From the NCBI GenBank assembly GCA_963921795.1, contig OY997649.1, forward strand, positions 29,872,055 to 29,936,054: a stretch of DNA of 64,000 bases. Reading direction: 5' to 3'. The notes under the pieces were generated by a model. It ran no database searches. It saw nothing but the letters and a program-made list of their open reading frames with translations, and was not told the DNA's origin. Position numbers and translations under genes: made by a program. This document shows, piece after piece, positions 29,716 to 41,150 of this stretch. Each line of letters begins with the position of its first letter. The stretch's first letter is position 1. Origin of the DNA: Nannobrachium achirus. Taxonomy: Eukaryota; Chordata; Actinopteri; Myctophiformes; Myctophidae.

Positions 29716-29972
29716 AGGTCAGTCACAAATGCATTTCCACCTTTATCTCTTCAGCAACTGATCCCAATTTTCACATTTTTCATTGGCCATTAGCATTATA
29801 CAGAGGCTGACGGAGCCCGATTTCCATTTTCACCAAATTCATTATTTATTCGCGTTTTTATACCACTTCTGTTCAACTCAACTTCAGCCTGTTGTCAGGG
29901 CAACGGTCCGTTCCTCCAGGCCATGGGATCTGTAACCCCACACCCACCAATCTCACAGTTAGGAATGTTGCA

Positions 29973-30043
<71 letters not shown>
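29973..30043. repeat. (CT)n microsatellite
   Basis: A pure CT run of about 35 units; RE and SL frames over it are artefacts. It is followed by repeat F. Confidence 0.97.
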
Positions 30044-30045
<2 letters not shown>

Positions 30046-30094
30046 GTGGTTTGCCTGCATGCACGGGTCACTCATGCACCGGGTGCATTTGATG

Positions 30095-30309
30095 TGTGTC
30101 TTATCTTCCGACGGGTATGGCAAAATTATGTAGAGCAAGCGCATACATCCTCATACTTCTATTCACCTAATTTAGCTGTTAAATTATTTGTATCCATCAA
30201 AAAATATACACTCCTCCATGGGCTGCTCCTTACATTATGATGCCCCCACATATTCTCACGCACGCACCAGTTACAGTTACTTTCTCCATAACCCACACTC
30301 TGCACATAT
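30095..30309. repeat. dispersed repeat F, left part, split by the LINE
   Basis: Matches 26005-26420 in order: TATCTTCCGACGGGTATGG, CACCAGTTACAGTTACTTTC, ACTCTGCACATAT. Its continuation is at 34062 onward (CACATATCTTCAAACGGG). The duplicated word GCACATAT on each side is the LINE target duplication. Confidence 0.65.
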
Positions 30310-33300
30310 ATTGATTGATTGATTGAAGACTTTATTAGAAGTTTGCATAGGAAAAGGTACAGTTTCATGACGGTACAGTTCACTGGTACAAGGTCTACTA
30401 AAAGGAGATCCATGAAAAGACTAAGCTTATTTCCACTGGAAACCATTTAAGTATCTCATATAACATTGAATGACAGACAGATAGAACACAGTACTATGCA
30501 GTAGATATGTAAAGAAAAACAAAACAAAGACAGTAATTCTTAAACAAACAGTATATACAAAGAAGGGGCAGGGGAGGGTAGGGTTGGGGCTAGGTTCATT
30601 ATTACCAGTTGCGAACGGCTGCTGCCTGTAAGTGGCTTTTCAGGGCAATTTTAAAGGATGCAAGTGATCCACACTCCTTTATGGCCTTCGGTAAGGCTTT
30701 CCACATTTTGGTGGTATAGCAGAAAAAAGAGTTTTACCCTTTGTTGGTTTTGACTCTGGGTTGAAAGTGATCTGTGGCGCTGCCTCTGGTGTTGTAATTA
30801 TGGACATCCTTAATGTTTATAAAGTATTTTGACAGGTACTTGGGTATCATAGTGGTGTAGTGTATCTTGTACACCAGGCCCATTGCAAGCTGCTGTACTC
30901 TGTCATCTACTCTGAGCCACCCCACTCTTAATTGGTGAGTAGCGGTGAGGTGAGTCTGATAGGGAAGGCTAAGCAGGACCCTAATTAGTTTATTTTGGGC
31001 TGTTTGGAGTTTAGTTTTCAGGGCTTGTGGGGCGTCACGATACCATACGTGGACTCCGTAGTCAAAGAGGGGCTGGATTATTGCACCAGCTATGGTCTTC
31101 AGTGTGTTAAAATTGACCATCGGGGCTATCCTCTGTAGGAAACGAGTTCGTTGGTTGATTTTATTTATTACTTTAGAAGTCATCTTTTCACTGGAAAGAT
31201 TAGCTTCCAGGATACATCCTAAGTAAGAGATTTCGTTTTTTCGTGTTATGACCTTGTCACCCACTTTGATTGTGAAGTTATCGACCTTTTTGAGGTTATG
31301 ATTTGTTCCAAAGAGGATGGACTCCGTTTTTCCCAGGTGAATTGATAATTTGTTGTCGTTAAGCCATGTGCAGATCTTACTTAGTTCAGAGTTAAGTGTC
31401 TTCTCAACCTGCAAGTGGTCCTTGCCCGAGACTAGGAGAGCCGAGTCATCCGCGAACAGGAACAGGTTGCAGTCACAAGCAGATGCCATGTCGTTCACGT
31501 ATATTAGGAACAACAGAGGCCCCAGTATGCTACCTTGAGGAACACCACAGCTTACTGGGAGGGGGGGGGACATGGTACCGTTAATCTCCACCACCTGTTC
31601 CCTCCCCACCAGGTAAGATTGCATCCAACTCACTGCTGCGCTGTCAAGACCGATGGCTTTTAGTTTCTCAATCAGAATAGAATGGTTTACGGTATCAAAT
31701 GCCTTCTGGAGGTCCATCATGACCATGCCGCTATATTTGCCGTCATCCGCTTCGCGTTTGATTTGGTCAGTCAAATAGAGAAGGCATGTGTCGGTGGAAT
31801 GAGATTTTCTGAATCCAGATTGGAACTCGTAAATCAGATTATTCTCATCGAGATATCTTGCAATCTGTTCGTAGACTATTTTCTCCATGACTTTGGATAT
31901 GGAGCTGAGAATGGAAACGGGACGGTAGTTTCCAGGGTCTAGTTTGCTACCTTTTTTATGCAGGGGGGTTACTTTTGCTAGTTTGAAGTCCTGTGGGACA
32001 TGACCCTGTTCGATGGAAAGGTTAATTATGTGGGTAATGATTGGAGCAATGGTGGCGGCTGAATCTCTGAGAAATCTAGCTGGAATTTTATCAAGGCCAG
32101 TGGCCTTGTGCTGAGGTAGGGCGCTCAGTTTTTTAAACACTTCATCAGTTGTCACTGTGGCAAGTTTAAAACTGTCTTTTATGACACCCAGTTTATTGTA
32201 GTATTTCTTGACAAAATTTATACCATACCGCCCAGATGGGGCGACCAGTCTTTCAACCAGTGAATGGGCCATGGTGGTAAAGGTTTTGTTAAGATGGGTA
32301 GCTACTTCACATTTGTCAGAAATGAGAGCGGCGTCCGTTTTGATGTTTATGCTGTGGCATATGTTTTTAGATTTTAAGCCTAATTGGTTGTTAAGCAACT
32401 TCCATAGGTCTCGTGGTTTATTTTTGTATTCGTCGATTTTGGTGTCGATGTAGTCTTTTTGGGCGGATCTACATAGTGCGATCGTCTGGTTTCTGAGTTT
32501 CTTGCACTGAGCAGTAAGATGTTTGATTTGGATCTTGAGGTCAGGGTTGAATTTTTTCCTAAGCTTTTTGCAACACTTACGTTTTTCATCGTACTTTTTG
32601 TCTCTGAGTTTAGCTGATTCGGCTATATCTGAGTTATACCATGGCTCTTGGCGGGCTTTAACCCTGGTGGTTTGCAAGGGGGCCACGTCGTCTAGAGCAT
32701 TGGTCAATTTGGTTTTAAAACCACACCATGCTCCTTCGACATTTGTACAATTCAGTTCAGAAGAAAAGTCAGTATTCGCTAGTGTGTGATTTAATGCCTC
32801 ACTGGAGTAGTTTTTGAGGCTTCTAGCTACCACTGTTTTGTGACCACTAGCCTTGGGTTTGTGTATTTTACGCGTACAGTAGATCATGTAATGATCACTA
32901 AGACCGCATACAATAGCCCCGCTAGCGGTGACTTTGGATTTGTCTGTGGTTACGATGAGATCTATGAGGGTTTGGGAGTGCTCCGTCACCCTGGTAGGTA
33001 CGGTAACGAGCTGAGTGAGACCATATTGATTACATAACCCATTAAAGGACTTGAACAGGGGTGCTTCTTTACGCAAAGCACAAACATTCCAGTCGCCCAA
33101 AGCATAATACTCAATACCGTCCACCTTTGCTAAGCTCTCCTCAAACAGCTCAAAGAAGTCATTCTGGTCAGGGGGTCTATAGACTGCGCATATTAGTATA
33201 TTTTTAGCATGTTCAAAAATTATCTCGACCCATACAGTTTCAAGAGAGCTGTGGTGTAGGTCAGGGCGAATGATAAAATTTAAATCATTGTGAATATACA

Positions 33301-34061
33301 TGCAAACACCGCCTCCCTTCCTGTTCCTATCATTCCTAATGACAGTGTAATTGGCTATTTCAATGCTAGTATCTGAGAATGAGTCATCGAGTTTAGTCTC
33401 TGAGAAGGTTAAAATGTGTACCTTACCATCAAGAAACATAGCTTTGATTTGTTCCAGTTTGGGTTTCAAACTGTTGATGTTGAGATGAATCATTTTCAGT
33501 CCTCTTTTCACAAAAGTACCTTTCATGTCTGAGGTGTTCAAATAGCCATTATCAGGGCTGGGGGAGGGGGTTTCCCCTGTGTGTGAGTCCACATCCGTGT
33601 GTATTGGGGGTAGGGGGGCGCTGGGGGTGGGGGGGAGGTCATGTCCCGTTGATGTCTGAGAACCTAGACAATGGGATATCCAGCTTCTTTCATCGGCGCG
33701 AGGTGTCGAGGTGGCGGCGCCGGCGCAGATTGTATCAAAGCCGAGGTACGCCAACAGCCATGATTGGTTTCGATCCCTGGGGGGTGGCGGGGCCAGCGGG
33801 GGGACATCCTGCTCGGTGGTACTGGTAATCTCCGGGGATCCGACTGCCGCGAACTGGGCACCAACAGCCACGATGTCGGGTGGTGGAGCCGGCGCGGGGG
33901 TGGACACACCGACGTCCGAGGTGCTCCGTGGGTCGGGTGGTCCCTCGTGGATCCGTGGTTCCTCCGAGTTGGCCGTGTTGGTAACCTCACTGGTCGACAA
34001 TGGCGATGAGTCGACCGTGGAAAGACCATCCGCGGCTGCGAGAACGGCGGCGCACATTGGA
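30310..34061 (-). mobile_element. L2/CR1-group LINE, nearly whole coding part
   Basis: Target duplications GCACATAT lie at 30302-30309 and 34062-34069. The 3' end is at the left: minus-strand text AATAAAGTCTTCAATCAATC ends in a short CAAT/TCAA repeat tail instead of poly(A), as L2/CR1-type LINEs do. The right (5') edge lies only a few bases before an in-frame ATG at 34057-34055, so the copy is probably 5' truncated without a promoter or ORF1. The duplication and open frame point to a fairly recent insertion into repeat F. Confidence 0.88.
30734..34057 (-). CDS. LINE endonuclease-reverse transcriptase (ORF2-type)
   Basis: Counted from the first in-frame ATG of the open frame at 34153 (in flanking DNA; the LINE's own first ATG is at 34057): a proline-rich N-terminus to about residue 215; an APE-type endonuclease from HLNINSL (near 222) through SETKLDD (near 253), YRPPDQ, GDWNV (near 351) and SDH (near 417); then reverse transcriptase with NYRPVSILS, QSGFRKSHSTD, DLQKAFDTVNH (near 818), GVPQGSILGPLLF and FADD (near 900). 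Together these nick target DNA and prime cDNA synthesis. An in-frame TAA at 30736-30734 follows TNKG, but the same frame continues for 43 codons to a second TAA at 30604-30602. That extension contains KMWKALPKAIKECGSL and SFKIALKSHLQ, the normal C-terminus of this LINE group. So the copy carries one premature stop and would lose its last 43 residues. Confidence 0.9.
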   Translation of the reverse strand: MCAAVLAAADGLSTVDSSPLSTSEVTNTANSEEPRIHEGPPDPRSTSDVGVSTPAPAPPPDIVAVGAQFAAVGSPEITSTTEQDVPPLAPPPPRDRNQSWLLAYLGFDTICAGAATSTPRADERSWISHCLGSQTSTGHDLPPTPSAPLPPIHTDVDSHTGETPSPSPDNGYLNTSDMKGTFVKRGLKMIHLNINSLKPKLEQIKAMFLDGKVHILTFSETKLDDSFSDTSIEIANYTVIRNDRNRKGGGVCMYIHNDLNFIIRPDLHHSSLETVWVEIIFEHAKNILICAVYRPPDQNDFFELFEESLAKVDGIEYYALGDWNVCALRKEAPLFKSFNGLCNQYGLTQLVTVPTRVTEHSQTLIDLIVTTDKSKVTASGAIVCGLSDHYMIYCTRKIHKPKASGHKTVVARSLKNYSSEALNHTLANTDFSSELNCTNVEGAWCGFKTKLTNALDDVAPLQTTRVKARQEPWYNSDIAESAKLRDKKYDEKRKCCKKLRKKFNPDLKIQIKHLTAQCKKLRNQTIALCRSAQKDYIDTKIDEYKNKPRDLWKLLNNQLGLKSKNICHSINIKTDAALISDKCEVATHLNKTFTTMAHSLVERLVAPSGRYGINFVKKYYNKLGVIKDSFKLATVTTDEVFKKLSALPQHKATGLDKIPARFLRDSAATIAPIITHIINLSIEQGHVPQDFKLAKVTPLHKKGSKLDPGNYRPVSILSSISKVMEKIVYEQIARYLDENNLIYEFQSGFRKSHSTDTCLLYLTDQIKREADDGKYSGMVMMDLQKAFDTVNHSILIEKLKAIGLDSAAVSWMQSYLVGREQVVEINGTMSPPLPVSCGVPQGSILGPLLFLIYVNDMASACDCNLFLFADDSALLVSGKDHLQVEKTLNSELSKICTWLNDNKLSIHLGKTESILFGTNHNLKKVDNFTIKVGDKVITRKNEISYLGCILEANLSSEKMTSKVINKINQRTRFLQRIAPMVNFNTLKTIAGAIIQPLFDYGVHVWYRDAPQALKTKLQTAQNKLIRVLLSLPYQTHLTATHQLRVGWLRVDDRVQQLAMGLVYKIHYTTMIPKYLSKYFINIKDVHNYNTRGSATDHFQPRVKTNKG

Positions 34062-34069
34062 GCACATAT

Positions 34070-34700
34070 CTTCAAACGGGCAAGGTCTAGTGCATAATAA
34101 AGAGTGAGTTTTACGGTTTTGAAATATTGAGCAGATGCAAGTCTTAAATTCATGACTCAATGAATGAACTTCTGCAAATAATCATGTGTGTTTGTTAATC
34201 ATTGTAAGACACCAGACACATCATGACTAATCGGATCATGGCGATAAACTCTTGTAGATTTCAGTTCAGCTTGTAACAAACCTGCCGGCTAATATTCTCC
34301 TGAAAACATTGCAACAGTTGAATGTCACCCCTTCAATTACACCCTGCAGGGTGAATAGCACCATGTCTGAACCCATGACCATCAACGCTGGTGCCCCCAC
34401 CAGGGGTCTGTCAGTTCACCGGTTCAGTTCACCTTGTACAGTAATGAATGTATATATACATTATTGAAAACAATTACATGACAATGTATGTAGATAAGAA
34501 GCTCTTTGTTGTTTTTCAATGTACATGAGAAGCTGTCTTCATTGCTTTTGAAAGGTACATAGCCTACTGTATGCTGTTAAAGTATTGATTTGACATATAG
34601 TAGGATGATTTAGCTTTTCGTATTGTATTGTTTCTTACTGTATTGCCAATCTGAGTCTGAGCTAACTGTGAACCACCAGTAAAATAATATGTACATACAG
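34070..34700. other. continuation of repeat F, then no gene
   Basis: TTCAAACGGGCAAGG at 34071 continues repeat F after the LINE. Beyond about 34190 nothing is recognised. Confidence 0.45.

Positions 34701-34703
<3 letters not shown>

Positions 34704-34788
<85 letters not shown>
34704..34788. repeat. (CA)n microsatellite
   Basis: A pure CA run of about 42 units. HT and CV open frames are artefacts. Confidence 0.97.
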
Positions 34789-34789
<1 letters not shown>

Positions 34790-34984
34790 TAACGATTTTG
34801 ATTTCAATGGGTTGGGGGCATCCATACAAGTGGCTAAATATTTATGTTTTAGACACAAAGCCCATTCCCATGATGCGCCGCAATCTTTCATGGGCACATG
34901 TGACTTATAGGGGCTAGACTAGTAGTGTTGCTGTAAATAGTAATTGCCGGATTATTGCATCTAAAAACACATACGACCTAAGGT

Positions 34985-35572
34985 GGGAACTCAATTTTAA
35001 ACAAGCAACTGTTCAGACCACCCAAAAAAGTATGTGCATCTCTATTTGTGGAGTAAAGATTTGGAATAGTTTGACAGAAGAGATCAAACACAGTAAGAAC
35101 ATTTCACAATTTTAAAAAATACTCAAATTAAATATCCTGGCCAAATACAGCATTTCATAGTCTCATTATCATTATCATTTATTCGTACTTGTTAGTAGTA
35201 TTAATTCTATTATTATTTCTCTTACTATTACTTTGTAACATATCTCTGTTTCTTGAATTGTTATTATTATGGAATGTATCAAGTCTATTTCCTTATACAT
35301 TTTGTTTTTAGTTTTCCTTTTCTTTTTTCTTCTTTCTTTTCTTTTTCTTTTTTTCTTTTCTTTCTCTTTTTTTGAAAAAAAAATAATAATAATCTGAACA
35401 CTCTTATAACTAATCAATGTCTTAATTCATGAACATGTAGGATAGGCATTCACAAGCTTTCAGCTTCAGCCTATTCCTTTTGATCACCTGTAACAATGAT
35501 TTTATGAATGTATGACCTGTATGAAAATATGATGATCAAATAAACTAAACTAAACTAAACATATTTAGCCTC
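34985..35572 (+). mobile_element. 3' end of a Rex1/CR1-like LINE
   Basis: A frame through 35011-35110 reads VQTTQKSMCISICGVKIWNS then LTEEIKHSKNISQF, matching the conserved C-terminal W-N-S-L-P motif of CR1/Rex-type RTs, and meets a stop where such proteins read KKxLK. After a long AT-rich 3' region it ends AAATAAACTAAACTAAAC, a pentanucleotide tail instead of poly(A). Only the last part of the element is present. It is decayed; subfamily uncertain. Confidence 0.6.
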
Positions 35573-37083
35573 TTGTACGCATGCCCCCACCCAGTAAAAA
35601 AAAACGCTATAATGACTAGAACGATAGAAAGCAGTAAATTAAAACATTTTAACACTCATCTTTTCTTTTCTCTAATTGCAATGTAAAATATGAACCCTTG
35701 TTCAAACAAAGTTGTCATTTAAAGCTATGTGTGGGCCAGGGAATAGCAGCAGTTTAGACAAAACATATAAGTCAAGTAACATTTGTTCCATGAAATGTTA
35801 AAATGACTGCACAAGGATGAAAGCATCTTGACCCAACAACATGTTCTCTGAATGCTCCCTAGGGGGGTGTTACCACTCTTATTGAGGAACACCACTCTAG
35901 ACAAAGGCAGAGCTTTCTTTTTGGAATGTCATGATCAAAGAGGCTGAATTTGGTTGATCAAAGTCCGGTGATGGAGAGAAGTCCATGCACAGAGAGAGTC
36001 CTGGATAGATGCCAAAAAAGAGGCTTTTTGCTGCTTGCTGCCAAGAACATTTAAGATGCTGAGTAGAGGAGAATTTAAAGAGAAATGTTGATGTGAAATT
36101 GCCCAGTACTTTTTTAATTATTTAATTCTACAACAATTATATTGTTATCGGGGTCAGCTGCTTAAACAAGCAAAATCAGAGCAATTGACTGTTGGCCCTG
36201 ACTCTGTCGGCCCTGGTGTTATATTACATTAATGAGATTAGTAGACAATGTTTCTTTGCCAAATATGGATTGTAGTAGAAATGTTTGGACACATTACAAA
36301 AGTGGGATCATATTGCTTTACTGTAGCATATTCACCATGGAAATGTGAAATGATTTAAAATAATTTAAATCCATCTTGAAGTAGAACAGCTAGAAATATT
36401 CAGCGTAGAAATATATTCAACAATCAATAACTTTCTTCGAAGTTATGCTTTGTATAATAACATAAAAGGTCTCCGCCAGGCCGGGTTGCCTACCCAGGGC
36501 CTGCAAACTTTGGAGGGCAGTCATAGCCAATTGGAATGGAATTTGAGAAATGTGACAGATATGTCTTGATCGCATGACTATAGACGTAATTTACACTGAT
36601 TTGCGTTAGGTTTGGGAAAAGTATGTAGGACGTAACAAAAAATGTGTTTCGCAAGTATCTGTCTCATTATGGTGCTATAACAGGCACATTTGAAAAAATG
36701 TGGTGGAGATGTTTGGACAAAATCAGTAGGAGGAGTAGGAGGAGTAGAAAAAACTGTTTGCAAAGAAAAATAAAAAAAGAATGACTTTAATATTGTCAGA
36801 TGGGAATGGGCATGACTTATTTGGGAGTTGCATAATGATGCAGGGAATCCAAGGGGGAAATTATTTGATTGTATTTGTATGGCCTACAGTTCAAGAATTA
36901 TATGCCAAAACATGAATTGGCCTGTTATAGCACCACCATGAGGCCGATTTGTACGGATTTGTGTGAGATTTGGACAAAATCTTTAGGAGTAATATCAGAG
37001 AATTTGTTTTGTAAAAATAGGCTTAGTTTTCTTTCCATGTTGAAAATTATTCATACACATTTAAAGATTTTCAAAAAATAGTG
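35573..37083. other. no gene; dispersed repeat piece at 36560-37050
   Basis: Text such as TGCCAAAACATGAATTGGCC, GCACCACCATGAGG and TTTGGACAAAATC resembles 22790-22860. The same family repeats words within itself (36700-36725 and 36970-36990: GTTTGGACAAAATC / ATTTGGACAAAATC). Family unknown; nothing coding. Confidence 0.4.
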
Positions 37084-37125
37084 GAAATGGCCGATCTACA
37101 AGCTCACTTGTAAATTGGCTATTTC
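37084..37125. repeat. shared hairpin, shortened copy
   Basis: GAAATGGCCGATCTACAAG pairs with CTTGTAAATTGGCTATTTC; the loop-proximal half and some of the right arm are gone. Confidence 0.7.
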
Positions 37126-37961
37126 TTGCACGCACACTCCCTGTTAGCTTATGTCACCAAAATGTGTCACAATCACCACTAGCAAATTAGCTGCAGGAGG
37201 AACTCCCAAGTAACTTAAAGAGGCGGTGCCATATATTTGTACTTTTTCTTTTTTCATGTGTCTAGGAGGTTGACAGTACTTCATTAGACCCCCTAGTGTG
37301 GTTGTTATGAGCAATTATGTATTCCCTTTGTATTTGTTTTTTTTCCTGGAGGCTGCCACCTTGTGGGTCAAAAGTGCCGGTCCAAAAACACAGATACAAT
37401 TACATCATAGAATCAACCCCTCCCCCTTTACCATTCACCCAACACTGTGGGTGTGGCTAACTTCAGATGGGTCACCACCCACCTTGACAACCAGGCATAC
37501 TTAATGAACTGGTGTGGCCACATAAGAACCCAATTTTTTTTTTTGAATCAATCTTCCTCCTAGTATAATCATAATAGCTGATAATCATGTTTTAGAGGGG
37601 GGAAAAAATCATGGAATCCCATCTTTAACATGTGCCATATGGTGAGATGGAATTGATAACTAAGGAGGCACTGGAGTTTTCCCACATGAAAAGGAACCAT
37701 TGCAGAGCTTAAGAAAGGCAAAAATAAAGAGTCATTAAAAGAAGGGCTTGTGTTTTTGACCCACATCAAATTTTCAGGTAGTTCTTTGCTTAAAAGTCGG
37801 CTGCATCATTTATGATACAGTACATGAAAATTTTAACTGAAATGGTTCAATGGTCATTGCCAATAATGGACCAAGTGGGTGCTGTAGATGATTTACATGG
37901 CTGTAAAGATGAGTTAAAGGGGAAACAAACAACATAAAGTGTATTATTTAGGTAGGGCCAC
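37126..37961. other. no gene recognised; probably body of a decayed Tc1-like element
   Basis: AT-rich noncoding text. The part just left of the transposase remnant at 37962 may be that element's 3' region, but no terminal inverted repeat was found. Confidence 0.3.
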
Positions 37962-38040
37962 CACGGGCCACCAGAACAGCTTCAGTGCACCTTGACATAG
38001 ATTGTACAAGTCTCTGGAGCTCTACTGGAGCGATGGAACC
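37962..38040 (-). pseudogene. C-terminal remnant of a Tc1/mariner-like transposase
   Basis: The minus strand reads GSIAPVELQRLVQSMSRCTE then AVLVARGGPT and a stop. This fits the conserved end of Tc1-like transposases (a helix with L..L..SM..R...V...RGG.T). No catalytic part is present, so it is a broken relic. Confidence 0.5.
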
Positions 38041-39030
38041 ATTCAACTACCATCCTAACTCCATTGGATCCTCACACTTTCTACCAAACCAGCTAACTCC
38101 ACCCGTTTGGACCACTTTTCTTTTTTTTCCCTCATAAATATGTGCTATTGAACACTCTTTAGGTCTGTCTGTTGGTTAAAAACAAAATTGGACCAATGGG
38201 AAGTAGTAAAAAGCGCTTTGGACAAAACCTACTAACTCCACTTGAGCTCGATGTTTTCTCGTTTTCTGGAAAATTAACATTTTGGAGTTGGCTTTGGCCA
38301 GACAGCAGATATATACTGAACGGTTGCATACATGCACATACACACATTTAAAACACCCCCTGCAACTAAAGATTGACAGTTCCATCTACCCCACAGAGAG
38401 GTTTGAGCTCTGTATCCAACCAATCCTATCTATTTTGATTAGTCAAGTCGAGTGATAAGCCTCCGAGGGGATTTATTCTGGGAAATAGCTCTGAGTGTAA
38501 ATCATTTCTAATTCAATTAATATTAATCAATCCTCAAATATAAGGCTCACCAAGAGAATGGTAGAAAGCCTAGGGGGATAGAAGCACATTTGTATACATT
38601 CATAGGACCAAAGTGAAAAATAAATAAAACAAATGGTACATTATGAGAAACAGAGAATTATTAATAAATGAAAGTGTTTTCATTTAAAGTGTGAATTATA
38701 AATGGTTTACTATTGAGACTGTGTAGTGTGTGTAGCCCCTAATAGCAGAGCTGCACTCACCAATGCTGTAACTCTTTTAATTCCAATCTATCTCCAAAAA
38801 GACAAGACCAAGAGTCTAAGGCTAAGCTATACTAGCCATACTTAATCCCTACAGGAAGTGCTTATCATCATACCCAACCTGATCTGGAATATGAAAGCAC
38901 TCAAAATGCGGCCATTCCATTTTTTGATATTGTGTTCAAGTGGAAGATTTGGTCTAATAGTGGGGCTAGAGGAAACGCTGTGGTGACACCGATATCAGCA
39001 TCAGGTTCACCCTGGAATCTGACAATTAAG
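38041..39030. other. no gene recognised
   Basis: No repeat ends, RNA gene or domain-bearing frame seen. Confidence 0.4.
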
Positions 39031-39289
39031 GATATCGTCACTGTCGGGCAGAAACCTCGTATCTCCAAGTTTCAAATTTGTACATTTTTTCGCAGAGTAA
39101 AGCCCTGCTTCACCATACAAGGCGGTTGCACAAAAGTAGTGAAAACAGCAGATCTACAAGCACACAACGCCTCGAGGTGCGAGGCGTTGTGTGCTTGTAG
39201 ATCGGCTGTTTTCAGCCGATCTAATAATGATAATTACAAAACAAACGGTTTTGGACATACAAGGTTTTCACCCGACAACGACGATATTC
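39031..39289. mobile_element. MITE family E (copy 1) with the shared hairpin
   Basis: It starts GATATCGTCACTGTCGGGC then GAAACCTCGTAT, and ends, in complement, GAATATCGTCGTTGTCGGG then AAAACCTTGTAT: an inverted pair of about 36 bp with several changes. ATTAAG precedes and follows the element (39025-39030 and 39290-39295) as a possible target duplication. Other copies: 56996-57139 and the right end at about 62838-62878. Confidence 0.7.
39141..39213. repeat. shared hairpin, copy with matched arm changes
   Basis: 34-bp arms with one mismatch around the loop AGGTG. Relative to most copies the arm reads AAGCACACAACG instead of AAGCTCACAACG, and the opposite arm has the matching CGTTGTGTGCTT, so pairing is kept. 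Confidence 0.92.
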
Positions 39290-39295
39290 ATTAAG

Positions 39296-40990
39296 ATCAA
39301 TTATTTATGCTTCATCTTCCAGGGAGCATGAATACGGCCAGCAAGTTTCATGGCAATCTGCCCATTAGAATTTCAGATAACTGGTGTGCAAGTGGAAGGG
39401 TAAGTTTAATGGTAGCACAAGAGGGAAGGCTATGGAGTTACATATTATATTGAATCCTCTGTTTTTTATGAAGTTAGACAGAAAATTCAAGGGCAATCCA
39501 GCCTGTAGTTTTCAGTGTTATTAGATTCCCACTACTGGTGGAGTTAAACATGACATGGCCCACTCTCCATAGAAAAAAGTTGGTATTTTTCATTCTCATA
39601 TTGTGGGTTCAGAAGCATTGTTTGTTTTGTTAGTTGTTGTTTGTAGAATTCCATTCTATATTATTCGTTCAGTATTTGGCCTTTACTTTAAGCAGTGGAG
39701 TATTACGTGAAGTGTGAGTTTATGCAACAGATTTGCATGCATTATAGCATGCACTAACGCACCTTGTCTAATTCGGTCTTTTACCAGACCAGATTGCATG
39801 TGTGCTCCAGAACCTTTTTGCCGTTTGTATTGGACTGTCCTATACCAGTCTATCTGAGAGGCACAGGACTGTTCCCCCTCACAGGCTGCTGTGTGTGGTA
39901 ATCTTTCTAGTTCTTACGGCTTACTGTATTTATTTTATTTATCCTTTAAAATGACTTAGGCCTTGCCTGCCCTGTACCCAATATCTGCTTTTCAGTGACC
40001 ATGGTAAGAAAAAACACAATGCATGCTAAATAAGCCAAGAGACAAAGGCAGGCTGGCCTTTTGTGCTGGTGCCGGTAGACAGTACACAAAGTAGCTTTGT
40101 GTGATTTTGTAAACCATTTCTGATTCAATATCTACATAATGTAGTGCATTTATTCACACAATATCCATAATAAAGGGTATGCGCGTGATATCATCATCAT
40201 ACCTGGAAGTTATGCGGGAACGCATAAGTCCTATCTGATTGCAATAAACAACGTTAAACGACATAACACTCTCTTTTCCACTCACTTTGCCACTCGATTT
40301 GCCATTCACTTTATGCATGCGCATACACTCTATTCTGTAAGTACCTTTGAATTTCTTTATTAGACACTTACAGTATAAAGAGCAGATTATGATTGCTCAT
40401 AAGAACTATGCCAAATCACATGTTCTGGAAGATTGACTGCTATTGCACACATCGGCATACAGTAGGCAAGCCTAGTTCAGCCGGACTGCAGATACAGGCT
40501 GTGTGGAGCAGTGGCTATCAGAAAGGGTAACTGGTGACCTTATCTTCTGTCCATAAATGGTGCTGGGCTCTTTGCGTTGTGACCTAAAGCAGGTGGTGTG
40601 GCATAACATTTGGCAGGTCTGTGGGCAATATTAGCCAATAATATAAATATGTCACTGTCACAAACTTTACACACACATCTAGACATTTAATAAAATTATA
40701 ACAATCAACAATAATAATAATAATGTATTTTATTTATATTTCACCAACATTTAATTCAAAATGATTTGAAACAAATCTCAATACAATACAATACAGAATG
40801 AAAAAAAGCATTTGCATAAAAACAACACATCTTTTCCAGCATCCCATCGTGCATTGCGCAGAAGGTGGGTAGCAGTTCATGCTCACAGCTACGTCGCAGC
40901 CGAGCCGAGCCGAAAGTGACGTAATTGTAATCCCGACCGCCATTGACGGTCCCAGAATACCAAGATGTGCCACTCATAATTCTACAGTAA
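39296..40990. other. no gene recognised
   Basis: Nothing supported beyond short chance frames. Confidence 0.4.
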
Positions 40991-41150
40991 ATTCCCACGG
41001 AAACAGGATGATGTGATAAGATAACCGAATACTTTATTAAGAAGGAAAGTCTTTAGTCCTCTCTTGAAAGCATCAACAGACTGTGTGGAGCTCTTAGCTG
41101 GTCCGGGAGTGAGTTCCACCACAGTCAAGGGGCAGCTGAGCAGAAAGTTC
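40991..41150 (-). mobile_element. C-terminal scrap of a LINE RT frame
   Basis: The minus strand contains WNSLPDQL in one frame and SVDAFKRGLKTFLL in another. Together these match the usual LWNSLP...S...FK..LK..L ending of L2/Rex-type RTs, with a frameshift between them. Nothing of the catalytic region is nearby. Confidence 0.5.

Noticed and set aside
29873-30144. Arg-Glu and Leu-Ser repeat frames
   Set aside because: They are translations of the CT microsatellite.
33664-34097. Frames of 81-133 codons over the LINE 5' part
   Set aside because: They are other-phase or opposite-strand readings of the proline-rich LINE N-terminus.
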